A stretch of 64,000 nucleotides of DNA from NCBI GenBank assembly GCA_963799425.1, contig CAWCXA010000017.1, positions 434,001-498,000 on the forward strand, given 5' to 3'. Under the pieces are notes generated by a model. It did not search any database. It was not told the DNA's origin and worked only from the letters and a program-made list of their open reading frames with translations. This stretch comes from CAVWSM01 sp963799425. GTDB taxonomy: Bacteria; Actinomycetota; Actinomycetes; Jiangellales; Jiangellaceae. The position numbers were made by a program, and so were the translations under genes. Of the stretch, positions 16,679-25,327 are shown piece after piece. Numbering within the stretch: the stretch's first letter is position 1; every line of letters begins with the position of its first letter.

Positions 16679-18010
16679 GTGGCCATTTCGACACAACGAC
16701 ACCCTGCGTCGATAGGTTCGACGCAACGTAGCGTTGCGTCGAATCAGCTGCTGGACGTCGAGCGGATACGGGCAGACTTCCCACTGCTGAGCCGCACGGT
16801 TCGCGACGGCAAGCGGCTGGTCTATCTCGACAGCGGTGCGACCTCGCAGAAGCCGCGTTCTGTCCTCGACGCCGAGCGCGAGTTCTACGAGCGGCACAAC
16901 GCGGCGGTGCACCGCGGTGCGCACCAGCTGGCCGAGGAGGCCACCGACGCGTACGAGTCGGCGCGGCGCACTGTCGCGGCGTTCATCGGCGCCGACGAGG
17001 GCGAAATCGTCTTCACCAAGAACGCCACCGAAGGCGTCAACCTCGTCGCTTACGCGATGAGCAACGCCGCGACCGCAGGCTCTCCGCAGGCGGACCGGTT
17101 CCGGCTCGGACCCGGCGACGAGGTCGTCGTGACCGAGATGGAGCACCACGCCAACCTCGTGCCGTGGCAGCAGCTTTGCGAGCGCACCGGTGCCACACTG
17201 CGCTGGCTGTCGGTGACGCCGAACGGTCGGCTCGACCTCTCCAACCTCGATGAGGTCGTGACGCCGCGGACCAAGGTGTTCGCGTTCGCCCACCAGTCCA
17301 ACGTGCTCGGCACGGTCAACCCGGTTGAGCTTCTCGCGGCCCGCGGGCACGAGGTGGGTGCACTCGTCGTGCTCGACGCGGCCCAGTCGGTGCCGCACCA
17401 GCCCGTCGACGTGCACGCGCTCGGTGTCGACTTCGCGGTGTTCAGCGGCCACAAGATGCTCGGCCCGCTCGGCGTTGGCGTGCTCTGGGGCCGGCGCTCA
17501 CTGCTCGAGGCGATGCCACCGTTCCTGACCGGCGGGTCGATGATCGAGGTCGTACACATCGAGCGCTCGACGTTCGCGCCGCCGCCGCAGCGGTTCGAGG
17601 CCGGTGTGCCGATGGCGGCACAGGCGGTCGGGCTCGCGGCGGCCTGCGACTACCTCTCGGGCGTCGGCATGGATGCCGTTGCCGCCCATGAGCACGCGCT
17701 CGCGGCGTACGCGCTCGACGCCGTCGGCTCCCTCCCGGGCGTACGCATCATCGGGCCGACCACCACCGAGTGCCGGGGCGCCACCGTCGCATTCGTCGTG
17801 GACGGCATTCACGCGCACGACGTAGGCCAGCTGCTCGATGGCGAAGGCGTGGCGGTGCGCGTGGGGCACCACTGTGCGTGGCCGCTGCACCGAGCGTTCG
17901 GGGTGGCGGCGACGACGCGGGCGTCGTTCTACCTCTACAACGACACGGCCGATGTCGACGCGCTGGTCGTGGCGATCGCCAAGGCACAGCGCTACTTCGG
18001 GGTCGCGTGA
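16679..18010 (+). CDS. sufS: Cysteine desulfurase SufS
   Basis: PLP enzyme that takes sulfur from cysteine and passes it to SufU for cluster assembly. The 443-residue product has YLDSGATSQKP, VTEMEHHANLVPWQ and the PLP lysine in FAVFSGHKMLGPLGVGVLWG. The cysteine loop lies in AVRVGHHCAWPLH. The only plausible start before the conserved part is the GTG at 16679. This gives an N-terminal extension of about 20 residues compared with typical SufS; the extension contains a long DNA palindrome at 16717-16743. The stop overlaps sufU by one base. Confidence 0.95.
   Translation: MAISTQRHPASIGSTQRSVASNQLLDVERIRADFPLLSRTVRDGKRLVYLDSGATSQKPRSVLDAEREFYERHNAAVHRGAHQLAEEATDAYESARRTVAAFIGADEGEIVFTKNATEGVNLVAYAMSNAATAGSPQADRFRLGPGDEVVVTEMEHHANLVPWQQLCERTGATLRWLSVTPNGRLDLSNLDEVVTPRTKVFAFAHQSNVLGTVNPVELLAARGHEVGALVVLDAAQSVPHQPVDVHALGVDFAVFSGHKMLGPLGVGVLWGRRSLLEAMPPFLTGGSMIEVVHIERSTFAPPPQRFEAGVPMAAQAVGLAAACDYLSGVGMDAVAAHEHALAAYALDAVGSLPGVRIIGPTTTECRGATVAFVVDGIHAHDVGQLLDGEGVAVRVGHHCAWPLHRAFGVAATTRASFYLYNDTADVDALVVAIAKAQRYFGVA
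16717..16743. repeat. Perfect palindrome inside the 5' end of sufS
   Basis: TTCGACGCAACG at 16717-16728 is followed by TAG and its exact complement CGTTGCGTCGAA at 16732-16743. A one-mismatch direct copy of the left arm, TTCGACACAACG, sits at 16687-16698. It is coding in the SufS frame, but the arms are too long to be chance. It may be an operator or RNA hairpin inside the suf operon. Confidence 0.6.
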
Positions 18011-18450
18011 TGGCGGCGATCGACGCGATGTACCAGGAGATCATCCTGGACCACTACAAGAACCCGCACGGCCGTGGGCTGCGTGAGCCGTATGACGCTG
18101 AGGTGCACCACGTCAACCCGACCTGCGGCGACGAGGTGACGCTGCGGGTGCGGCTGGCCGACGGGATCGTCGAGGACGTGTCGTACGAGGGACAGGGGTG
18201 CTCGATCAGCCAGGCGTCGGCGTCCGTGCTCGCCGACCTGGTGACCGGCCGGCCGCTGCGGGAAGCCCAGGGTCGCTACGACGCGTTCCATGGTCTGGTG
18301 ACCGGCAAGGGCCAGGTCGAGCCTGACGAGGACCTCCTCCAGGACGGCGTGGCTTTTGCCGGTGTTGCTCAGTACCCGATGCGGGTCAAGTGCGCGCTGC
18401 TCGCCTGGATGGCGTTCAAGGACGCCGTGGCGCAGGCCGACGTACGCTGA
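18010..18450 (+). CDS. sufU: Sulfur carrier / scaffold SufU
   Basis: Zinc-containing IscU-like protein that accepts sulfur from SufS and delivers it to the SufBCD scaffold. The 146-residue product begins AAIDAMYQEIILDHYKNP and has the three conserved cysteines in NPTCGDEVTL, YEGQGCSISQAS and MRVKCALLAW. The insert between the first and second cysteines and the length fit Gram-positive SufU rather than IscU. The ATG shares one base with the sufS stop, and sufT follows 19 bases later. Confidence 0.96.
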   Translation: MAAIDAMYQEIILDHYKNPHGRGLREPYDAEVHHVNPTCGDEVTLRVRLADGIVEDVSYEGQGCSISQASASVLADLVTGRPLREAQGRYDAFHGLVTGKGQVEPDEDLLQDGVAFAGVAQYPMRVKCALLAWMAFKDAVAQADVR

Positions 18451-18469
18451 AAGGGATGAAGGAGACGAG

Positions 18470-18790
18470 ATGACCGAGATCACCAGCTCTTCGCTCGATG
18501 ACGTGACCGAGGCTCTTCGTGACGTCGTCGACCCCGAGCTAGGCATAAACGTCGTCGACCTCGGGCTCATCTACGACATTCAGATCGACGACCGCATCGC
18601 GACGATCGATATGACCCTGACCAGCGCCGCCTGCCCGCTCACCGACGTGATCGAGGACCAGACGCGCAGCGCGCTCGACGGGCTCGTCGACGATTTCCGC
18701 ATCAACTGGGTGTGGATGCCGCCGTGGGGCCCTGACAAGATCACCGACGAGGGTCGCGAGCAGCTGCGGGCGCTCGGCTTCAACGTCTGA
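18470..18790 (+). CDS. sufT: SufT-like DUF59/MIP18 protein
   Basis: Small (106-residue) protein of the MIP18 (DUF59) family, which helps Fe-S cluster maturation in many bacteria. Family motifs are VVDPELGINVVDLGLIYDI near the N-terminus and TLTSAACPLTDVIEDQ, which holds the conserved cysteine. A good GGAGA site precedes the ATG at 18470. As last gene of the suf operon it is followed by a large imperfect inverted repeat. The name SufT is by analogy with Staphylococcus; the exact role is not shown by the sequence. Confidence 0.9.
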   Translation: MTEITSSSLDDVTEALRDVVDPELGINVVDLGLIYDIQIDDRIATIDMTLTSAACPLTDVIEDQTRSALDGLVDDFRINWVWMPPWGPDKITDEGREQLRALGFNV

Positions 18791-18797
18791 CCGGCCA

Positions 18798-18868
18798 GTT
18801 GTCAGGTTGTCAGGAGGGTCGGCATCCGCGTGACCTGCAGCGATAGCCGGCCCTGACAACCGGACAAC
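18798..18868. terminator. Imperfect inverted repeat after the suf operon
   Basis: GTTGTCAGGTTGTCAGG at 18798-18814 pairs with CCTGACAACCGGACAAC at 18852-18868 over 17 positions with one mismatch, around a 37-base loop. It starts eight bases after the sufT stop, so it probably ends suf transcription. Both arms are themselves direct repeats of GTTGTC units. Confidence 0.5.
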
Positions 18869-19054
18869 CGGACAAGTCGCCCACTCCCGGGGCGGTCGTG
18901 GCCGGTCCGTTACCGATTTGTGCCAGTCTCGCGCGCCACCCGCCGCGGTGGATTGTCCTATCTGGTGACAGGATTTCCAGGTCAGCGATGATCTGCGGCC
19001 GCCAACGATGGCGGCACGCCGGTCAACGTCAGTACGCACGACCTGGAGATTGTC

Positions 19055-19969
19055 ATGCGCACCCTGTCCACGGCCCGCCGACGGACCACCCTGATCGCGG
19101 GCGCCACTGTGCTCGCCCTGGCACTCGCCGCCTGTGGCAACGACGACGACGACACCGGCGCAACCACCGAGGAGTCCCCAGCCGCGTCCGCCGACGCCAG
19201 CCTTGCGGCCATGGTGCCGGACGCGGTCAAGGAGGACGGCAAGATCCTCGTCGGCACAGACGCGTCGTACGCCCCCAACGAGTTCCTCGACACCGACGGC
19301 CAGACGATCATCGGCTGGGACGTCGAGCTGTTCGACGCGGTCGCAGCAAAGCTCGGGCTGGAGACCGAGTGGGAGAACGGCGATTTCGACGCGATCATCC
19401 CCGGCGTGCAGTCCGGCAAGTACGAGATCGGCGTCTCGTCGTTCACCATCAACGCCGACCGGCTCGAGCAGTCCGAGATGATCAGCTACTTCAACGCCGG
19501 CACCCAGTGGGCCACCCAGTCGGGCAACCCGACCGGGATCGAGCCGGACAACGCCTGCGGGAAAAAGGTCGCCGTCCAGGCCGACACGGTGCAGCACACC
19601 GACGATCTGCCGGTTCGCGACGAGGCCTGCACCAGCGCGGGCAACCCGGCGATCACTATCGACCCCTACCAGGGCCAGGACGAGGCCACCGCTGCTGTCG
19701 TGTCCGGCAAGGATGACGCGATGCTTGCGGATTCGCCGATCGTGGCTTACGCGGTCGAGCAGACCGGCGGCCAGCTCGAGCTGCTCGGTGACATCTACGA
19801 CGCCGCCCCTTACGGCTACGTCCTCAACAAGGGGGAGACGGAGTTCGGCGATGCGCTCGTCGCCGCGCTCGAGGCCCTGATCGAGGACGGCACCTACACC
19901 CGGATCCTCGAGGAGTGGGGCGTCGAGGACGGTGGTATCGACAACCCGCAGGTCTCACCGACACCCTGA
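19055..19969 (+). CDS. Amino-acid ABC transporter substrate-binding lipoprotein
   Basis: Extracytoplasmic receptor of a polar amino-acid uptake system (family 3 solute-binding proteins, glutamate/glutamine/cystine type). The 304-residue product starts with RRRTTLIAGATVLALALAACG, a signal peptide with a lipobox cysteine near residue 27, then an acidic linker. The mature domain begins DGKILVGTDASYAPNEFLD and contains GWDVELFDAVAAKLG. The permease starts five bases after the stop, and the ATPase follows. The amino acid bound cannot be told from sequence alone. Confidence 0.93.
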   Translation: MRTLSTARRRTTLIAGATVLALALAACGNDDDDTGATTEESPAASADASLAAMVPDAVKEDGKILVGTDASYAPNEFLDTDGQTIIGWDVELFDAVAAKLGLETEWENGDFDAIIPGVQSGKYEIGVSSFTINADRLEQSEMISYFNAGTQWATQSGNPTGIEPDNACGKKVAVQADTVQHTDDLPVRDEACTSAGNPAITIDPYQGQDEATAAVVSGKDDAMLADSPIVAYAVEQTGGQLELLGDIYDAAPYGYVLNKGETEFGDALVAALEALIEDGTYTRILEEWGVEDGGIDNPQVSPTP

Positions 19970-19974
19970 CGGGC

Positions 19975-20931
19975 ATGACCACCGACACGACCGAGCGACC
20001 GGCACCGCCCAAGCCCATCAAGGCGGTGCCGGTCCGCCATCCATGGCGGTGGGTAGCCATCGCCTTGATCGCGATCCTGGTCGCGATGTTCACCCACATG
20101 GTGCTCACGAACGACGCGTTCCAGTGGGGCTTCATGTGGGACAACATGTTCAGCGAGCCCGTGCTCCGAGGAGCGCGATCCTCGGTGATCATGACCATCC
20201 TCGCCATGGTCATCGGCGTGGCGATCGGCATCATCGTCGCGATCATGCGTCTGTCACCGAACCCGATCCTGTCGAGCACAGCGTGGGTCTACACGTGGTT
20301 CTTCCGCGCCGTCCCACGCATCGTGCTGCTGATTCTGTTCGGCAACCTCGGCATCCTCTACTCCCGGTTCTCGTTCGGTCTTCCTTTCGATGCGCAGATT
20401 GGCGACCTGTTCGGCATCGATCTGGACGGCGAGATCTACGGCATCGACGCCCGCGACCTGATCACCGGCTTCGTGGCCGGTCTGCTCGGCCTGGCGCTGT
20501 CCGAGGGCGCCTACATGGCTGAGATCGTCCGCGCCGGAATCACGTCGATCGACCCTGGTCAGTCCGAAGCCGCTCAGGCCCTGGGTATGCGCCGGGCGCT
20601 GACCACGCGGCGGATCGTCCTACCGCAGGCGATGCGCGTGATCGTGCCGCCGACAGGCAACGAGACGATCGCCATGCTGAAGGACACTTCTCTCCTGGCC
20701 TTCGTCCCGTACACCAACGAGCTGTTCTTCCAGCTCCGCGCCATCGGGTCCCGCACCTTCCAGGTCTTTCCGATGCTGGTCGCGGCCACGCTTTGGTACT
20801 TGGCGCTCACCAGTGTTCTGATGATCGGGCAATACTTCCTGGAGAAGCGGTTTGGGCGAGGGTTCGGCCAGATGTCCGATCGCCAGCTTGACGCCGCGCA
20901 GAGGGCTGCGGCAGTGGGAGGCACGCATTGA
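19975..20931 (+). CDS. Polar amino-acid ABC transporter permease
   Basis: Membrane subunit of the uptake system (HisM/GlnP family). The 318-residue product has a longer N-terminal part than usual (TERPAPPKPIKAVPV, then a first helix). A row of helices and the family EAA loop EAAQALGMRRALTTRRIVLP follow. The ATG at 19975 lies just after the lipoprotein stop; no strong ribosome-binding site is seen. A single permease gene suggests a homodimer in the membrane. The stop overlaps the TTG start of the ATPase. Confidence 0.92.
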   Translation: MTTDTTERPAPPKPIKAVPVRHPWRWVAIALIAILVAMFTHMVLTNDAFQWGFMWDNMFSEPVLRGARSSVIMTILAMVIGVAIGIIVAIMRLSPNPILSSTAWVYTWFFRAVPRIVLLILFGNLGILYSRFSFGLPFDAQIGDLFGIDLDGEIYGIDARDLITGFVAGLLGLALSEGAYMAEIVRAGITSIDPGQSEAAQALGMRRALTTRRIVLPQAMRVIVPPTGNETIAMLKDTSLLAFVPYTNELFFQLRAIGSRTFQVFPMLVAATLWYLALTSVLMIGQYFLEKRFGRGFGQMSDRQLDAAQRAAAVGGTH

Positions 20932-21741
20932 GCGCTGACACGATCACGCAGCCAATGGTTCGGGCCGAGCAGGTGCACAAGTCGTTCGGCCGCCTCGAGG
21001 TGCTCAAGGGCATCGACCTGGAGGTGGCCCCACGCAACGTCTTCGTCATCATCGGACCGTCGGGCTCGGGCAAGTCCACCTTCTTGCGCTGTATCAACCA
21101 CCTGGAAAAGATCAATGCGGGGCGCCTGTCGGTCGATGGACAGCTCGTCGGCTACGTCGAGCGTGGTGGCAAGCTGCACGAGCTGAGCGAGAAGCAGATC
21201 GCGCGCCAGCGCCAGGACGTGGGCATGGTCTTCCAGCGGTTCAACCTCTTCCCGCACTCTGACCGCCATCGAGAACATCATGGAGGCGCCGCTTCGGGTC
21301 AAGAAGGAGTCAAAGGTCGTCGCCCGCGAGCGGGCGCAGAAGCTGCTCGATCGCGTGGGTCTCGGCGACCGTACGACCTCATACCCGTCCCAGCTCTCCG
21401 GCGGTCAGCAGCAGCGCGTTGCGATCGCCCGCGCACTGGCGATGGAGCCCAAGCTGATGCTGTTCGACGAGCCGACGTCGGCGCTCGACCCCGAGCTCGT
21501 CGGCGAAGTCCTCGATGTGATGCGCGACCTTGCCCTGACGGGCATGACCATGGTCGTCGTGACGCACGAGATGGGCTTTGCCAAGGAGGTCGGTGATGGG
21601 CTCGTCTTCATGGACGGCGGGGTCGTCGTCGAGTCCGGCCACCCGCGTGACGTGCTCACCAAGCCTCAGCACAACCGTACGCGCGAGTTTCTGCGCCGCG
21701 TGCTTCAGGACGAGGACGAGCCCAACCAGACCACCGCCTAG
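20928..21741 (+). CDS. Polar amino-acid ABC transporter ATPase, frameshifted
   Basis: ATP-binding subunit (GlnQ/HisP family) of the uptake system. The first part has Walker A IIGPSGSGKSTFLRCINHLE and the Q-loop MVFQRFNLFPH. The second part has the signature LSGGQQQRVAIARALAMEP, Walker B LMLFDEPTSALDPE and VVVTHEMGFAKEV. They are joined only if one surplus base near 21258 is removed (CAC-T-CTG, restoring FPHLTAIENIMEAP); the repaired product is 270 residues. The start is a TTG at 20928, supported by GGGAGG six bases upstream and by overlap with the permease stop. Confidence 0.9.
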
Positions 21742-21777
21742 AGTCCAGGCGTGCCGCCGCTCCAGCTGCTCGGTCCT

Positions 21778-21858
21778 GCCACCACCAGGGCATTCCACGC
21801 ACCACCAGGCCTGCATGCCTAGTGGCGCGGGGAAAGCCCTGCTGGACGTGGTCATTCC
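21778..21858. repeat. 81-bp dispersed repeat, copy 1
   Basis: An 81-base element with a second copy at 34893-34973 in the same orientation. I count about 62 of 81 identical positions without gaps; the last 21 bases (CCTGCTGGACGTGGTCATTCC) are identical and the first ten nearly so, while the middle has drifted. The ends carry imperfect complementary words (CCACCA and CGTGGT). It fills the space between the amino-acid transporter and the acVLRF1 gene and ends 15 bases before the latter's ribosome-binding site. Confidence 0.7.
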
Positions 21859-21885
21859 CAGCTGCTGGTGGCGAGGAGGTCCTTG

Positions 21886-22509
21886 GTGATCGCGGTGTCG
21901 CCCGAGCGACTGTCGGGCTGGTTGGACCGGTTCGCGGAGCGGCACGGTGAGCTCTCGTGGGTGGCGGGCGCAGAGACCGTCACCGTGTCCGCAGCAGACG
22001 GCGCGGTGGCGGAGTGCCTGGTGCCCTTCCCGCCGCTGACGGTCGACGACTCACTCCCGTACGGCGGGTTGCTCGAGCACGCTTCGACCGACCGCAGCGT
22101 CGGCCTGGTGCTCGTACGCCGTGGGGGCTTCGCCGTGGGCGTCGCGGAGGGGCGCCGCCTGACGGCGTCGAAGGTGGGCACCAAGTACGTCCAGAGCCGA
22201 ACGGCCGCCGGTGGTTGGTCCCAGCAGCGGTACGCACGCCGCCGCGCGGGCCAGGTTGCCGTCCTCGTCGAGGAGGTGGTCGTGCAGGCGGTACGACTGC
22301 TGGCGGAGGCTCGCCTCGACGCGATCGTCGGGGGAGGGGACCGACTGCTGCTCGACGCGGTCCGTACGGATCGGCGGCTCGCCCCTCTGGCCGAGCTGTG
22401 GGTGGCAAGGCGGCTGGACGTGCCGGACCCCCGTCGCGACGTCCTGGAGAAGTCAGTCGACCAAGCCCGCGCTGTTCAGATCACGGTGACGGAGCCGGCT
22501 AAGCCGTAG
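21886..22509 (+). CDS. acVLRF1-type peptidyl-tRNA hydrolase
   Basis: Resembles the actinobacterial VLRF1/eRF1-like family, predicted to cleave peptidyl-tRNA on stalled ribosomes. The 207-residue product begins IAVSPERLSGWLDRFAERHG and contains the core motif KVGTKYVQSRTAAGGWSQQR. The glutamines after GGW in this motif correspond to the proposed catalytic glutamine. I chose the GTG at 21886, which has AGGAGG six bases upstream, over a GTG at 21868. The stop is followed by a hairpin shared with the convergent metallopeptidase. Assignment is by remembered motifs, so the biochemical role is inference. Confidence 0.75.
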   Translation: MIAVSPERLSGWLDRFAERHGELSWVAGAETVTVSAADGAVAECLVPFPPLTVDDSLPYGGLLEHASTDRSVGLVLVRRGGFAVGVAEGRRLTASKVGTKYVQSRTAAGGWSQQRYARRRAGQVAVLVEEVVVQAVRLLAEARLDAIVGGGDRLLLDAVRTDRRLAPLAELWVARRLDVPDPRRDVLEKSVDQARAVQITVTEPAKP

Positions 22510-22528
22510 CCAGCGTCTATGCGCGACT

Positions 22529-22590
22529 TCGCGTGCTGAACGTGCGTCTGCGGGCGGTTTCCGGGGGTTTCGCGCACGTCTAGCACGCGA
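22529..22590. terminator. Bidirectional stem-loop
   Basis: TCGCGTGCTGAACGTGCG at 22529-22546 pairs with CGCACGTCTAGCACGCGA at 22573-22590 at 16 of 18 positions. It lies between the convergent acVLRF1 and metallopeptidase genes and would serve as a terminator for both. Confidence 0.55.
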
Positions 22591-22618
22591 GGTTGGCGAA
22601 GCGAGGGCGCAAACAACC

Positions 22619-23494
22619 TCAGATGTTGCCCGAGAACGTGTCGCAAGCCTCCATCCGGCCGGTCTGGAACCCCGTCAGGAACCACTGCTGGCGCTTCTCG
22701 GACGACCCGTGGGTCCAGGTCTCCGGTGAGACCGTGCCTTGGAACCGCTCCTGGATGTAGTCGTCACCGACGACGCGCGCGGCGTCGAGGCCTTCGCGGA
22801 TGTCCTCCTCGGTGAGCTCGGTGATGAGGATGTTGCCTTCCTCGTCGGGCGTCTCCGTGGCGTGCCGCGCCCAGATGCCGGCATAGCAGTCCGCCTGCAG
22901 CTCCAGGCGTACGGCGTCGGAGGTCTCACCTTGCTGAGACCGCACCTGGTCCATCTGACCGGTGAGGTTCTGGACGTGGTGGCCGTACTCGTGCGCGAGC
23001 ACGTAGGCCTCTGCGAAGTCGCCCCCACCACCGCCGAACTGCTGCTGCAAGGTGGCGAAGAAGTTCAGGTCGAGATACACCTGCTGGTCGCCTGGACAGT
23101 AGAACGGACCGGCTGTTGACGACGCGGCGCCACAGGCGGTCTGGACGCCACCGGAGAATACGATGGTCTGGGCCGGTGTGTACTGGCCACCGCGACGAGC
23201 GAACTCGGCGTCCCAGTACTCGTCGATGGAAGTGACATACGCCACGTACCGGCACTCGGAATTGGTCTCGATATCCGCGCCGGTCTGGCACTGCGACTCG
23301 AGCGCGCCCTCCTGGCTCGTACTGGCCGCGTCGCCGCCACCGGCACCGAAGTCGACGTTGACCCCGGTGAGCAGAGCGATCAGCGCCACGACGATCCCGC
23401 CGATGCCTCCGCCAACTGCCATCCCGCGGCCCGATACGCCGCGCCGGTCCCTTACTAGGTCACCCTCGAGCTTGGCGCCGCGATTGAACTTCAT
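22619..23494 (-). CDS. Neutral zinc metallopeptidase (YpfJ family)
   Basis: Membrane-anchored protein of the neutral zinc metallopeptidase (YpfJ) family. The 291-residue product starts MKFNRGAKLEGDLVRDRRG, followed by a glycine-rich segment and one helix (IGGIVVALIALLTGV, about residues 30-50). The zinc motif HEYGHHVQ lies in AYVLAHEYGHHVQNLTGQMD, with the later LELQADCYAGIWARH typical of the family. The ATG at 23494 has GGAGGTGG directly upstream. The frame stays open far upstream across the divergent ABC-F gene, but that part is a shadow. The physiological substrate is unknown. Confidence 0.92.
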   Translation of the reverse strand: MKFNRGAKLEGDLVRDRRGVSGRGMAVGGGIGGIVVALIALLTGVNVDFGAGGGDAASTSQEGALESQCQTGADIETNSECRYVAYVTSIDEYWDAEFARRGGQYTPAQTIVFSGGVQTACGAASSTAGPFYCPGDQQVYLDLNFFATLQQQFGGGGGDFAEAYVLAHEYGHHVQNLTGQMDQVRSQQGETSDAVRLELQADCYAGIWARHATETPDEEGNILITELTEEDIREGLDAARVVGDDYIQERFQGTVSPETWTHGSSEKRQQWFLTGFQTGRMEACDTFSGNI

Positions 23495-23629
23495 CTCCAC
23501 CTCCGCCCGTCCGAGGGCCCGAGCCGGCGCCCACACCTCGTTACCATGGTCCATGCTGCTCGGGTCACCGTGAGATCGCCCGACGTCGACCGCGGACCCC
23601 CGAGCCTTTGACCGGAGTATTCCCAGACA

Positions 23630-25228
23630 ATGATCACCGCAACCACTGTCGAGGTGCGCGCCGGCGCGGCCGTCCTGCTCGAGGAGGCCACGTTCCGGGT
23701 CGGCTCGGGCGACAAGGTCGGGCTCGTGGGCCGCAACGGCGCCGGCAAGACGACGCTCACCAAGATCCTCGCGGGCGACGCCCTGCCTGCCGCGGGGACA
23801 GTGACCCGGTCGGGGTCGGTCGGCTACCTGCCGCAGGACCCGCGCACCGGCGACCTCGACGTCATGGCCCGTGACCGCATTCTCTCGGCGCGCGGTCTCG
23901 ACAGCGTCCTCCACGATCTGGGGACGGCCCAGGAGCAGATGGCGTCGGTCGACCTGGAGACGCACGAGCGAGGGATGCGGCGGTACGGGCGGCTGGAGAC
24001 GGAGTTCCTCGCAAGGGGCGGGTACGCCGCCGAGAGCGAAGCCGCATCGATCGCCGCGAGCCTCGGCCTGCCAGACCGGGTGCTGGGACAACCGTTGCGG
24101 ACACTGTCCGGCGGTCAGAGGCGCCGAGTGGAGCTCGCCCGCATCCTGTTCTCCGACGCGCAGACGTTGCTGCTGGACGAGCCGACCAACCACCTCGACG
24201 CCGACTCGATCACCTGGTTGCGTGACTTCCTCCGGTCCTTCAAGGGTGGGCTCGTCGTCATCAGCCACGACGTCGAGCTGCTCAATGCCACGGTCAACCG
24301 GGTGTTCCACCTCGACGCCAACCGGGCCGCGCTCGATCTCTACAACGTGGGGTGGAAGGCCTACCTCACCCAGCGCGAGACCGACGAACGACGCCGCCGG
24401 CGCGAGCGGGCCAACGCCGAGAAGAAGGCGTCCGCGCTCAAGGCCCAGGCCGACCGCATGCGCTACAAGGCCACCAAGGCGACGGCCGCGCAGAACATGG
24501 ACAAGCGCGCCAACAGGCTGCTCGCCGGGCTCGACTCCGCGCGTCGTTCCGACCGGGTCGCAAAGATCCGCTTCCCCGATCCTGCGCCGAGTGGCAAGAC
24601 GCCGCTCACTGCGCGTGAGCTGTCGAAGTCGTACGGGTCGTTGGAGGTCTTCACCGATGTCGACCTGGCGATCGACCGCGGGTCGCGCGTCGTCATCCTC
24701 GGGCTCAACGGTGCCGGCAAGACCACACTGCTGCGCATCCTCGCGGGAGTCGACGCGCCCGACACCGGCATGGTGATCCCGGGGCACGGTTTGAAGGTCG
24801 GGTACTACGCGCAGGAGCACGAAACGCTCGACACCGAACGCACGGTGCTGCAGAACATGCAGACGGCGGCACCGGATCTGCCCGAGGTGGAGGCGCGGCG
24901 CGTGCTCGGATCGTTCCTGTTCTCCGGTGATGCCGTCGACAAGCCGGCGCGCGTGCTGTCCGGTGGCGAGAAGACGCGGCTCGCTCTTGCGACGCTTGTG
25001 GTGTCGAGCGCCAACGTGCTGCTGCTCGACGAACCGACAAACAACCTTGACCCCGCCTCGCGCGAAGAGATCCTCGGCGCGCTGCGCACGTTCAAAGGCG
25101 CCATCGTGCTCGTGACGCACGACGAGGGCGCGGTCGACGCGCTCACTCCCGAACGTGTGCTGCTGCTGCCGGACGGTGTCGAGGACCTCTGGGGAGCCGA
25201 CTACGCGGACCTCATCGCGCTCGCCTGA
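23630..25228 (+). CDS. ABC-F family ATPase
   Basis: Soluble tandem ABC protein of the ABC-F type, which acts on ribosomes (translation factor or antibiotic protection) rather than transport. The 532-residue product has two nucleotide-binding domains. Domain 1 has GLVGRNGAGKTTLTKIL, LSGGQRRRVELARIL and LLLDEPTNHLD. Domain 2 has GLNGAGKTTLLRIL, LSGGEKTRLALATLV and LLLDEPTNNLD. The linker between them is rich in Arg/Lys (ERRRRRERANAEKKASALKA), as expected for the tRNA-contacting arm. No membrane segment. Whether it gives resistance cannot be decided. Confidence 0.94.
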   Translation: MITATTVEVRAGAAVLLEEATFRVGSGDKVGLVGRNGAGKTTLTKILAGDALPAAGTVTRSGSVGYLPQDPRTGDLDVMARDRILSARGLDSVLHDLGTAQEQMASVDLETHERGMRRYGRLETEFLARGGYAAESEAASIAASLGLPDRVLGQPLRTLSGGQRRRVELARILFSDAQTLLLDEPTNHLDADSITWLRDFLRSFKGGLVVISHDVELLNATVNRVFHLDANRAALDLYNVGWKAYLTQRETDERRRRRERANAEKKASALKAQADRMRYKATKATAAQNMDKRANRLLAGLDSARRSDRVAKIRFPDPAPSGKTPLTARELSKSYGSLEVFTDVDLAIDRGSRVVILGLNGAGKTTLLRILAGVDAPDTGMVIPGHGLKVGYYAQEHETLDTERTVLQNMQTAAPDLPEVEARRVLGSFLFSGDAVDKPARVLSGGEKTRLALATLVVSSANVLLLDEPTNNLDPASREEILGALRTFKGAIVLVTHDEGAVDALTPERVLLLPDGVEDLWGADYADLIALA

Positions 25229-25327
25229 GAGCCGGTGCCGCGGGCTGATCGCGTTCCGGTGGCGGTGCCGCCGACACAGGTGGATCATGGGCGAGGTACG
25301 CAAGGCCGACGTCGCCAGGAGGGACGC

